DNA of 64,000 bases from DATDAW01 sp036524675 (GTDB lineage Bacteria > Verrucomicrobiota > Verrucomicrobiia > Chthoniobacterales > DASVRZ01). The translations under genes were made by a program, and so were the position numbers. Below the pieces are notes generated by a model. It searched no databases. It saw only the letters and a program-made list of their open reading frames with translations, and was not told the origin of the DNA. The DNA is taken from positions 1 to 64,000 of the forward strand of contig DATDBU010000048.1 of assembly GCA_036524675.1 (NCBI GenBank), in the 5' to 3' direction. Below, piece after piece: positions 26,606-33,902 of the stretch (positions within the stretch are counted from its first letter, which is position 1; the number at the start of each line of letters is the position of its first letter).

Positions 26606-27502
26606 TTACGTGAGTTGGTTGAGGATAAGGGCGAAATTACCAGGGCGGAGCGCAGGATTCTTTTTGATTAGCTGATCGATCAATCCACAAAGTTCCTTCG
26701 GCAGATCCGGTCGCAGGTCCGCGAGTCGCAACGGTTCCTGATGCAGCACTCGTGTCAATGTTTTCGCGAGATCATCGTCTTTTCTGGCAAGCGGATGCGT
26801 TCCGCCCGAGGCAAACTCAAATACTGTCAACCCGGATGCGTAGAGGTCGGCCCGGTAACTCAAAGCGTCGCGAAAGTTCGGGTCGAGCATCTCCGGAGCC
26901 ATGTAAAGGGGAGTGGCAGGAATGTGATCCGGCTTCACCGTAAGTCCCGGTTCGCTGACGTTATAGGCGATGCCGAGATCCAGCAGCACATAGGGGCGTT
27001 CTTCCTGGCCAGTGGCAAAGATGTTCGCAGGTTTGATGTCCCGGTGCACTGCTTTGAGTTCCGACCAAAGCGATTGAACGCCCTTTACCAGGCACGAGAG
27101 AAGGGCTTTCACTTCCCGGTCTGCTGGTTTTTGCCGTTGAGCGATCACTGCTTTGAGATCGCCGCCAGGTAAAAACTCCTCGGAGTAAGCCAGGCATGAT
27201 TCGCCTTCCAGAACATGCAGAGCAGGCGCCAACGATCCCAGCTTCACTACGCAAGGGCTGGTGCATTTGCTCAAGAGACTGGTTTCCCGCATCGCTCTTC
27301 CGAGTTCCTGTTGACGGAGCGCGCGAGCGGCTTCAGTGCTTTCGTCCTGGGGCAACCGGACAATTTTCAAGACCTCAAGCTTTCCGTCCTCCGTTACGAC
27401 GCGATACACTGATTTGTAAGTCCCGGCGTCCAGAAAATCGAAGCCCGATAGAGTTCGAAAATTTGGGGCGAGAATATCAGATGGGAAAGGTTTGGCTGGC
27501 AT
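26606..27502 (-). CDS. Hanks-type serine/threonine protein kinase in the type I R-M locus
   Basis: A 298-residue kinase with no membrane span or sensor domain. The catalytic Lys lies in VLKIV (Lys46), the catalytic loop is HRDIKPANI (153-161), the metal-binding loop is DLG (175-177) in place of DFG, and MAPEML closes the activation segment. All key catalytic residues are present, so it should be active. It follows hsdS by 28 bases and precedes the barrel-like gene by 4, so it appears to be cotranscribed with hsdM/hsdS. It could tune restriction by phosphorylating a locus protein; that is inference. Confidence 0.9.
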   Translation of the reverse strand: MPAKPFPSDILAPNFRTLSGFDFLDAGTYKSVYRVVTEDGKLEVLKIVRLPQDESTEAARALRQQELGRAMRETSLLSKCTSPCVVKLGSLAPALHVLEGESCLAYSEEFLPGGDLKAVIAQRQKPADREVKALLSCLVKGVQSLWSELKAVHRDIKPANIFATGQEERPYVLLDLGIAYNVSEPGLTVKPDHIPATPLYMAPEMLDPNFRDALSYRADLYASGLTVFEFASGGTHPLARKDDDLAKTLTRVLHQEPLRLADLRPDLPKELCGLIDQLIKKNPALRPGNFALILNQLT

Positions 27503-27530
27503 GATGATAGGATTGTGTGATGTCGAGTGT

Positions 27531-28742
27531 TTAAATACGGACCCGCAACTTGCCTGTTAGCAGCCGTTGCATGAGGCCGCTCTTTTGCTGGTCGATGGCG
27601 TCGCGGTGCTTGCGGAGCAGGCGGAGCTCTTCGTCAGCAGTATTGAGAATGGCGGCGATGGCTCGTTGGTCATCGACTGTAGGCAACGGGAAGGAGAAAC
27701 GGCCAAGATCATCAAACCAGATGCGAACGCGGACGCTGCCATTGCCGGAAGCTCCCACGAAATCAGCCCATGCTGCCGAGCGGCGGACGTGATTCAGATA
27801 GTCGGACAATAAGAGGTTTTCGTTTGTCCGAAACACAACATAGTCTGGACTTACCATCGCCGGTTCATTGCTTTCCCATCGAGCGATGGAACCAATGTTT
27901 AATCGCATGGGATTATAGGCATACCAGCCACGTTCGACGACTTTGCATCGATTGATAGTTGCTCCCTGCACACGCTCACGCATTGGAACCATGCCTTCAG
28001 CCTTGGTTACGGCGTAGAGTCGGCCGCGATCAAGTTGGGAACCGTTTCGCCCAGCGCTTTCTTCGGCGACATCGGCGAGTTTGACTCGCTTGAATTTGGC
28101 ATGTCCCTTCAGACGGATTTTTCCGGCGAGAAGTTGCTGCAGGAGGGCCTTCTTGCGGCGCCCTTTGACGGCGATGAGAGCATCGACTTTTTCCAGAGCC
28201 TCGTCCCACGTGCTCAGGATGTTTGCAATCTCGCGTTGTTCGATAAGCGGAGGCGTCGGAACTTCTGCGGATAAGAATGCATCTTTGGAAATGTTCTTCA
28301 TGCTATCGCTCGTTCCCGAAGAGATTAACTTCAAGAACACACGACCCGCGGAAGAGCCGAGCAATTGGGCGAGCCACCTCGGATCTATCGGAGCCTTTTC
28401 TTTCCAAACGATCTGCCAAAGTCTGTCTGGCAGATAGACGCCCGAATGTTCTACCGGTACATAGGCGCTAGCGCCTACCAAGGCTGGAGTGTTCATACGA
28501 CTGATCACAATGCTCTCTTTTCGCACCGGGCAGCGTAGTCGCTTAACCTCCGAACGAACTACAGGTTTCGACTCGGATGCGTCGAAGCGGCCTGTTGAGA
28601 CGCAACTCGTTTTCAGAATCCTGGCATTGCGGTCACCCTCCTGCTCCGAGGAATTTACGCTTACTCCTGACTCAAGCTCGTCAATAAACGAGCCTATTGG
28701 ACGATATTTCCACGCTTTCGGCGCATCAGATATAATTCTCAT
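27531..28742 (-). CDS. hsdS: Type I restriction specificity subunit (two TRDs)
   Basis: A 403-residue protein from the ATG at 28742 (MRIISDAPKAWKYRPIGSF), which overlaps the preceding stop as ATGA; the frame is open 81 codons further but that is the shadow of the RhuM fragment. It has the expected two target-recognition halves, each ending in a conserved helix: PTPPLIEQREIANILSTWDE with LLQQLLAGKIRLKG, and LPTVDDQRAIAAILNTADEE with LMQRLLTGKLRVRI. HsdS recognises a split DNA site and bridges HsdM and HsdR. Confidence 0.93.
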   Translation of the reverse strand: MRIISDAPKAWKYRPIGSFIDELESGVSVNSSEQEGDRNARILKTSCVSTGRFDASESKPVVRSEVKRLRCPVRKESIVISRMNTPALVGASAYVPVEHSGVYLPDRLWQIVWKEKAPIDPRWLAQLLGSSAGRVFLKLISSGTSDSMKNISKDAFLSAEVPTPPLIEQREIANILSTWDEALEKVDALIAVKGRRKKALLQQLLAGKIRLKGHAKFKRVKLADVAEESAGRNGSQLDRGRLYAVTKAEGMVPMRERVQGATINRCKVVERGWYAYNPMRLNIGSIARWESNEPAMVSPDYVVFRTNENLLLSDYLNHVRRSAAWADFVGASGNGSVRVRIWFDDLGRFSFPLPTVDDQRAIAAILNTADEELRLLRKHRDAIDQQKSGLMQRLLTGKLRVRI

Positions 28743-29068
28743 CTCTCGTTCTCCGGGTTTTTTGGGCAACTTCTTCTCCGCTTCTCCAAACCCTCGGGAG
28801 TCCTGCGTTTGCCGCCGAACTGATCGCAACGGTTCTGCGCAACGGTTTCCATTCGAACTGTCAAGGATTCCTTGACAGTTGCCGTCTCTTGTAACTCGCC
28901 TTCTTCGAGAATGTTTTGAACGTGGAGACTGACGTTCTGTTTCGTGGTGGCAAAGAGTTCGGCAATTTCCAATTGAGAGAGCCAAATGGTGCCGTGCTCA
29001 ATGTGTAACTGGATGTCCGTTCGTCCATCCGGAGTGGAGTAAATGATGAGTTTCGATTCTTCGCTCAT
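28739..29068 (-). pseudogene. Truncated RhuM-family protein
   Basis: A 109-codon frame. The N-terminal 65 residues match RhuM/virulence-associated proteins (SKLIIYSTPDGRTDIQLHIE; IWLSQLEIAELFATTKQNVS; EGELQETATVKESLTV). Intact RhuM proteins run to roughly 330 residues; here the sequence switches to a basic tail (GGKRRTPEGLEKRRR). In another frame the same bases read EAEKKLPKKPGE, which looks like a RhuM C-terminal tail, so an internal deletion with frame change is likely. Both ends still form ATGA overlaps with hsdM and hsdS, so coupling is kept. Confidence 0.7.
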
Positions 29069-30555
29069 ATCCCGAGTTCCTTCAGATGGGCCTGCATTTT
29101 CGTGCGCACTTTGACAAGCTCGGCTTCCAGTGTGGCGATTTCTCGCTTCACCGCATCGAGATCGATCTCTGCTTCCTCCTCGAAGGTGTCCACGTAGCGG
29201 GGGATGTTGAGGTTGAAATCGTTGTCGGCGATCTCCCGCGGCGTGGCTCGATAGGCGTATTTCTCCACGGTTTGAAAGGCGCAGAAGGTCGCGACGATCT
29301 TGTCGAGATGAGCGTCGGTGAGGACGCTCTGGTTTTTCGCTTCCTTGTATTCACGGGAGGCGTCGATGAAGAGCACGTCGCCGTGGGTTTTGCCTTTGTT
29401 GAAAAGCAGGATGGCGGCGGGGATTCCGGTACCGAAAAAGAGATTGGCCGGCAGACCGATGACTGCTTCGAGCAAATTTTCCTCGATGAGTTTGCGGCGG
29501 ATTTTTCCCTCCGCGGCGCCCCGGAACAGGACCCCATGGGGAACGATGACGCCAACTTTGCCGGAGCCTTCGCGAGCCGTCTCGATCATGTGCGTGATGA
29601 AGGCGTAGTCGCCCTTCGATTTCGGCGGAAGGCCGCGATGGTAGCGCCGGTGCGGATCGGCCTCGGCGGCATCAATGCCCCATTTTTCCAGGGAAAAAGG
29701 AGGATTCGCGACCACGATGTCGAATTTCATTAACTCATCGTTTTCAACGAGCCGCGGATTCCGCAAGGTGTCGCCCCACTGGATATTGAACGTATCCATG
29801 CCGTGCAGGAACATGTTCATGCGGCAGAGTGCGTGCGTGGTGCCGTTGCTCTCCTGCCCGAAGAGAGCGAAGTCGCGCGCATCGGCCTGCCGGCCCACTT
29901 TGATGAGGAGCGAACCGGAGCCACAGGCAGGATCGCAAATAGCATCGCCTTTCCTGGGAGCGAGCAGGCGCGCGAGCAGAGTAGACACCTGGCCGGGGGT
30001 ATAGAATTCGCCGGCTTTCTTGCCCGCGTCGGAGGCGAAGCGTTCCAGCAGGTATTCATACACGTTTCCGATCACGTCCTCGCCGCCAACCGCGGACGGG
30101 CGCAGGTCGAGACGGCGGTCGTTGAAGTCTTCCAGCAAATACTTGAGCCGGGCGTTGCGATCCCTGGTCTGGCCCAGCTTGTTCTCGGAGTTGAAATCGA
30201 CTTCGCGGAACACGCCCTCGAGTTTGGACTTGTTGGCTTCCTCGATCTTTTCCAAAGCCACGTTCATGCGCTCGCCAATGTCGGCCGTGTTGCGCTGCTC
30301 GTAGAGACTGGCGAAATCGCAGCCGTCGGGAAGTTGGAATCGCTCCCGGGAAAGCCGGCGCTGCACGCGCGTTTCGTCGTTGCGATATTCTGCCATGTAA
30401 CGGTCGCGGTGGTCGCGCCAGACGTCGGAGACATATTTCCAGAACAGCATGACCAAGATATAGTTTTTGTAATCGGAGGGATCGACGACGCCACGGAAGG
30501 TATCGCACGCACGCCATGCGACATCGTTGATCTCAGATTGATTGATTCTGTTCAT
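29065..30555 (-). CDS. hsdM: Type I restriction DNA methyltransferase M subunit
   Basis: A 496-residue adenine-N6 methyltransferase. It begins with the helical HsdM N-domain (INQSEINDVAWRACDTFRG) from the ATG at 30555. It contains the SAM site DPACGSGSLLIKV and catalytic NPPF in VVANPPFSLEKWG, with GEFYTPGQVSTLLARLL ahead of it as usual. The C-terminal helix (EREIATLEAEL-type coiled segment) contacts HsdS. It is linked by ATGA overlaps to the half-HsdS gene upstream and the RhuM fragment downstream. Confidence 0.96.
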   Translation of the reverse strand: MNRINQSEINDVAWRACDTFRGVVDPSDYKNYILVMLFWKYVSDVWRDHRDRYMAEYRNDETRVQRRLSRERFQLPDGCDFASLYEQRNTADIGERMNVALEKIEEANKSKLEGVFREVDFNSENKLGQTRDRNARLKYLLEDFNDRRLDLRPSAVGGEDVIGNVYEYLLERFASDAGKKAGEFYTPGQVSTLLARLLAPRKGDAICDPACGSGSLLIKVGRQADARDFALFGQESNGTTHALCRMNMFLHGMDTFNIQWGDTLRNPRLVENDELMKFDIVVANPPFSLEKWGIDAAEADPHRRYHRGLPPKSKGDYAFITHMIETAREGSGKVGVIVPHGVLFRGAAEGKIRRKLIEENLLEAVIGLPANLFFGTGIPAAILLFNKGKTHGDVLFIDASREYKEAKNQSVLTDAHLDKIVATFCAFQTVEKYAYRATPREIADNDFNLNIPRYVDTFEEEAEIDLDAVKREIATLEAELVKVRTKMQAHLKELGI

Positions 30556-31157
30556 GGATGAAATTTTTTTGCTTTGCCGGAGTCCCAGGCAATGCGAGCC
30601 AGCTGTTCGTTGGCGTATTGCCATTTGAGTTGCTGGAGCCGCCCGGAGAGTTCGCGTTCGGTCAGAGCCAGTTCGGCGACCTGCACGATTTGCCGCTGCA
30701 TGGCGAGAGAAGGCAGCGGGATTTCCAACTCGGCCAGATCGCGGCGCTGTATAATCTGCACGTAGGTCCCTTTCCGCCGTGATTCAAAATGTGCGGCGGC
30801 TTCCGCCGAGCGCAAAAACCAGGCGAGGTATTCCGGCAGAATTCGTTCCTGATCCGCCCGGATGATGAAAAACTGCGGACCAACGATGGTACGCGCCTGA
30901 TCGAGATGGAACGCGAGGGCAGTGGTCCGTGTGCCCCGGTTTGGAAAAAGCACGTCTCCAGGGCGCAACCAGAGATCCTCGTTCACCGGTTCGTTCGGCT
31001 CGATGTGAAGGAAATCTTCGCTCCGCAGAGTTCCGTCCTGCGAGATATCTCCGATGCGCACAAACCGGTAGGACCCGTTGGGGTCGGGACGTGTGGCATC
31101 CCGGCCCCGCAGGGTCGCCCCCATCCGAATATCCGCAATGGAACTCAGGCGTGGCAT
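30552..31157 (-). CDS. Half-size HsdS (single-TRD specificity-like protein)
   Basis: A 201-residue protein with one target-recognition domain and one conserved helix: DISQDGTLRSEDFLHIEPNE, then GTYVQIIQRRDLAELEIPLP, SLAMQRQIVQVAELALTERE. That is half of a normal HsdS. It overlaps hsdM as ATGA and precedes it, while a complete hsdS lies further down the same operon. It could dimerise into an alternative specificity subunit or modulate the full-length one. It ends naturally (AKKFHP), so it is not obviously truncated. Confidence 0.85.
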   Translation of the reverse strand: MPRLSSIADIRMGATLRGRDATRPDPNGSYRFVRIGDISQDGTLRSEDFLHIEPNEPVNEDLWLRPGDVLFPNRGTRTTALAFHLDQARTIVGPQFFIIRADQERILPEYLAWFLRSAEAAAHFESRRKGTYVQIIQRRDLAELEIPLPSLAMQRQIVQVAELALTERELSGRLQQLKWQYANEQLARIAWDSGKAKKFHP

Positions 31158-31165
31158 ATTTCAGT

Positions 31166-31453
31166 TCACGGGCACTCCGGCAGGCTGAGCAGGTTGTTGG
31201 GCTGCTCGCCATCGCTCTCCGTCTTGAGGTACTTGTTGCCGAAGCGACTGACTGCAACGACGACCCAGGCGGTCTGCCCTTTGACGGTGACGTTGAATCG
31301 CCATTTGCCGGCTTCGATGCCAACAATGGCGTCCTGCTGACTCAGCTTCCAGCGTTCACCACCTGGATTCACCCCTCCAACGTTCTTAATGCGGTCATGC
31401 GCGTCGTAGCGGTTGGTCTTGTTGATGCACTTGATTTCGTGCGTATCGGCCAT
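31166..31453 (-). CDS. DUF3892-family protein
   Basis: A 95-residue protein. HEIKCINKTNRYDAHDRIKN followed by VGGVNPGGERWKLSQQDAIVGIEAG and a tail KYLKTESDGEQPNNLLSLPECP fits DUF3892, small proteins of unknown function often found beside defence or mobile genes. It is the first gene of the hsd operon, 8 bases before the half-hsdS. Confidence 0.82.
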   Translation of the reverse strand: MADTHEIKCINKTNRYDAHDRIKNVGGVNPGGERWKLSQQDAIVGIEAGKWRFNVTVKGQTAWVVVAVSRFGNKYLKTESDGEQPNNLLSLPECP

Positions 31454-31573
31454 TTTGTGTTGTTTTCTAATCCGAGTGCCTCAGCGGGCACCCGGAATAT
31501 GGTTGATCCCAGGCCACACACGAGATAAAGGAAAGTTTCTCACACTGATCCCGCTCTCGTAGCGGCTTCGGAC

Positions 31574-31610
31574 AAAGGCCCGGTTGGCATAATTGCTGAC
31601 CGGGCCTTTT
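31574..31610. terminator. Strong GC-rich hairpin, probable terminator
   Basis: AAAGGCCCGGT (31574-31584) pairs perfectly with ACCGGGCCTTT (31599-31609) across a 14-base loop and ends in TTTT. On the opposite strand the A-rich side also becomes a T-run, so it could work in both directions. In the minus direction it would stop readthrough from the giant-gene operon into the hsd operon. Confidence 0.65.
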
Positions 31611-31867
31611 GCTGAACATTTTCATACAAACATCTTAATCGTGCGATCCGCAAGTAAATTATTATCCACACATGCTGATCGTGCACATGTCCAGGATTTT
31701 CTTCGTCTTTAGAAGTTCTTGCGACGCCTGGTGTAGCCGCTTCCGCGTCGTTAGCAGGTGATTTGGCGCAGGGAAAAATGCTACATCGAAGTGTTAGAAA
31801 GCGCCTCGGAGCTCCCTTGTTGGCTCAGTTGTAACCCCTTTTATGTCCCACCACTTAAGATGGTGCT

Positions 31868-31935
31868 CGTGCTCGTCCCTCGTCCTCGATGTGCTGCGGT
31901 TTCGAGGACGAATAGGAGAACGAAGGACGAGGACG
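31868..31935. repeat. Cluster of CGTCCTCG inverted and direct repeats
   Basis: TCGTCCTCGA at 31880-31889 is perfectly inverted as TCGAGGACGA at 31902-31911. A further GGACGAGGACGA lies at 31925-31936, and CTCGTGCTCGTCC precedes the first arm. It could fold into alternative stems. It lies about 100 bases beyond the last gene of the giant cluster. Confidence 0.5.
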
Positions 31936-32033
31936 ATTTAAGCCGGTTTACCAAAGTAGAACTACGCCTCTTCGCCCTCGATCCCCCGCCGGTTGTAGCA
32001 GCGCTCGATCGATGCCACATCGACGCATCGACG

Positions 32034-33827
32034 CTATTCCGCCGTGTCGAATCGCAGGCCGCTCGAGCCTTCGCCGCGGCCAACTTCCTTGCGCCGGGCC
32101 ATCCACAGATGCGTCGAACCGTCGATCCAGCGCGCGAGTTGATAGTTACGGATCGCGCGAGCGCCTTCGCGCGGGACTTCCTCTTCATAAAACGCGAGCG
32201 GCACTCTGCTGTCCGGATTTAGAATCCGGCCCTGCGAGCGGACAATTTGCTGGGAGCCGTCAGGCTTGAGCACCGCCCCGCGCACGAGCCGCATCGCGAG
32301 TTTTGTCGCGTCGTTCGGGTCGATGGGGATCTGAACAGGAAGCAACGGGGTCCAATACTCGGGAACTTTAGAGGCAAGGCGATAAATGGGAATGCCGTTG
32401 ACGGGAACGAGCGGCTGGCTTGCACCGGCATTGGCGCGGGCCGCGGATTCGTAGCGATTCAACGGCTGTTCGAGGGAGTTTTCGATCAGGCGTTCCACAC
32501 CCCATGCCATGTTAGCCATTTCGTCCCGCAGGAAGAGGACTTCCTCCATCGGTTTACCGTCGACGCTTCTCGCGAGCGACGGCGGCAGGAAAAATAGATT
32601 CTGCGCAGGCGTCAGTGGCGGACTGTCGGATGGCCGTTGGTAGGAAAGCTGGAACATGCGCCAGGTCGAATGCGGCAGGCCCGACTCGCTGTTGGATTTG
32701 ATGAGCGTGCGAACGCCGAAGGTGTCCGTCACGACCAGCGAGCGGGTGCGGCACAGAGTCCCGATCTCCAGCTCCACCGGAATCACGAACCAGTCGTTGC
32801 CGAAGCTGTTCGCGAATTCAATTAAGAGCATGTGCGGCAAGTCGGCCGACCCAGTCGAGATCCTGCCGTAGTCCACCCGCGCATCTTCAAATTCCCAAAA
32901 GCGTGCAGCAGGCGCACCGCGAAAATTGACCGGCGCCGGAATGACAGTGGCCGTTGTCTGCACAATAGCCTGGTCGTTCGCCGCCCCCGTCGAGACTTCG
33001 GCGTTAATGCTGAAATCGTCCCAGTCGAGATGGCCATCAAAGTATTCCCTGGCGGTGAGGGTGCACTCCCCATCGTTCACTCGCGTGGCGACGGAAAAGA
33101 CATACTCGAGGCGATCAGTGACCCAGGATGCAGTAGCACCGCTGGGCTCGCTGAAGAGCGTTTCGTACCATTGGAAAAAAAGCGTTGCAGCCTTCTCGAC
33201 TTCCGCGACATCGTCAGCAGCGATTTGCAGATCGGATGGCAGCGCACCTGTGGCGCCGCCGCCCGGACGCAGGGCGACACGCAGCCCGGCATATAGCAGC
33301 CTTCCGTCCGGCACGCGGGCAGACATCAGATCGAAAAACGCAAGGCTGTCCGCGTCGAGTGAGTTGCGCTCCGCAGCTGTCAATACGGGGAATGGATACT
33401 TGCGCTTGAAAGCGGCACGATAGGCCTCGCGATTCGCGGGTGTAATCGGCTGCTGATCGAGCAATCGGAAAAAGTGTTGTGCTGCTTCGACAGCGAACCT
33501 CAGTTTTTCCCCTTTCGCGCCCGCCAGCGGGCGGACACGTTCGCGTTCGACCATCGCTTCAAGCGGCGTCACTTTGGCGTTGAATGTAGAAGCCGTAACC
33601 TGGCTGTTGGCAGCGATAGGTCCGGGGAAGAATCGGGTCAGGCGGGAAACATCCGCACGCAGCCGCGCCATGATAGGCGTTCCGGTATCCTCGCCCTGGA
33701 ACTCACCTATCTGCCATTGCCGCGCGAGCAGCCACAGTGGATCGTGGATTCTCGCCTGCACGCTCGTAGTCAACTCAGCGTTGCGGGTTTGCGGTTCAAG
33801 CCGCGTCCAAGTCGTTATGGAGGACAT
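32034..33827 (-). CDS. Giant-cluster protein E: 597-residue protein of unknown function
   Basis: A soluble protein with no signal peptide or membrane span. The N-terminus holds a striking conserved-looking run (ARIHDPLWLLARQWQIGEFQ then GEDTGTP). The C-terminus reads FYEEEVPREGARAIRNYQLA and ends RGEGSSGLRFDTAE. The middle alternates helical and beta segments (DLPHMLLIEFANSFGNDWFV). No catalytic motif is apparent and I know no named family. It is the last gene of the five-gene block, 75 bases after the 1599-residue gene, with a 4x heptamer repeat in that gap. Likely to work with the other block proteins. Confidence 0.8.
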   Translation of the reverse strand: MSSITTWTRLEPQTRNAELTTSVQARIHDPLWLLARQWQIGEFQGEDTGTPIMARLRADVSRLTRFFPGPIAANSQVTASTFNAKVTPLEAMVERERVRPLAGAKGEKLRFAVEAAQHFFRLLDQQPITPANREAYRAAFKRKYPFPVLTAAERNSLDADSLAFFDLMSARVPDGRLLYAGLRVALRPGGGATGALPSDLQIAADDVAEVEKAATLFFQWYETLFSEPSGATASWVTDRLEYVFSVATRVNDGECTLTAREYFDGHLDWDDFSINAEVSTGAANDQAIVQTTATVIPAPVNFRGAPAARFWEFEDARVDYGRISTGSADLPHMLLIEFANSFGNDWFVIPVELEIGTLCRTRSLVVTDTFGVRTLIKSNSESGLPHSTWRMFQLSYQRPSDSPPLTPAQNLFFLPPSLARSVDGKPMEEVLFLRDEMANMAWGVERLIENSLEQPLNRYESAARANAGASQPLVPVNGIPIYRLASKVPEYWTPLLPVQIPIDPNDATKLAMRLVRGAVLKPDGSQQIVRSQGRILNPDSRVPLAFYEEEVPREGARAIRNYQLARWIDGSTHLWMARRKEVGRGEGSSGLRFDTAE

Positions 33828-33840
33828 AGGCGGGAATTAG

Positions 33841-33868
33841 GAGTTAAGAGTTAAGAGTTAAGAGTTAA
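33841..33868. repeat. Tandem heptamer repeat, 4 x GAGTTAA
   Basis: Four perfect copies of GAGTTAA fill most of the 75-base gap between two genes of the giant cluster. On the minus strand they read TTAACTC and end 14 bases before the ATG at 33827. A change of copy number would alter the leader just upstream of that start. Confidence 0.85.
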
Positions 33869-33902
33869 GTTAGCTATGAATCACCGGCGAAGGGATTGCT
33901 GA

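Larger units (their letters stand above)
31454..32033. other. 580-base gene-free stretch between the hsd operon and the giant-gene cluster
   Basis: No protein-like frame is present. It contains a strong hairpin at 31574-31610, a perfect TTATCCACA (31662-31670) and a cluster of CGTCCTCG-type inverted repeats at 31868-31935. It probably marks the border between two separately acquired blocks. The promoter of the hsd operon should lie near 31460-31560. Confidence 0.6.

Noticed and set aside
26606..27502. Kinase as PglW of a Pgl/BREX system
   Set aside because: It is about 300 residues with a kinase domain only, and no pglX/pglZ-like genes are nearby.
31662..31670. Perfect DnaA box (TTATCCACA)
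   Set aside because: A single copy without an AT-rich region, further boxes or a replication gene; too little for an origin.
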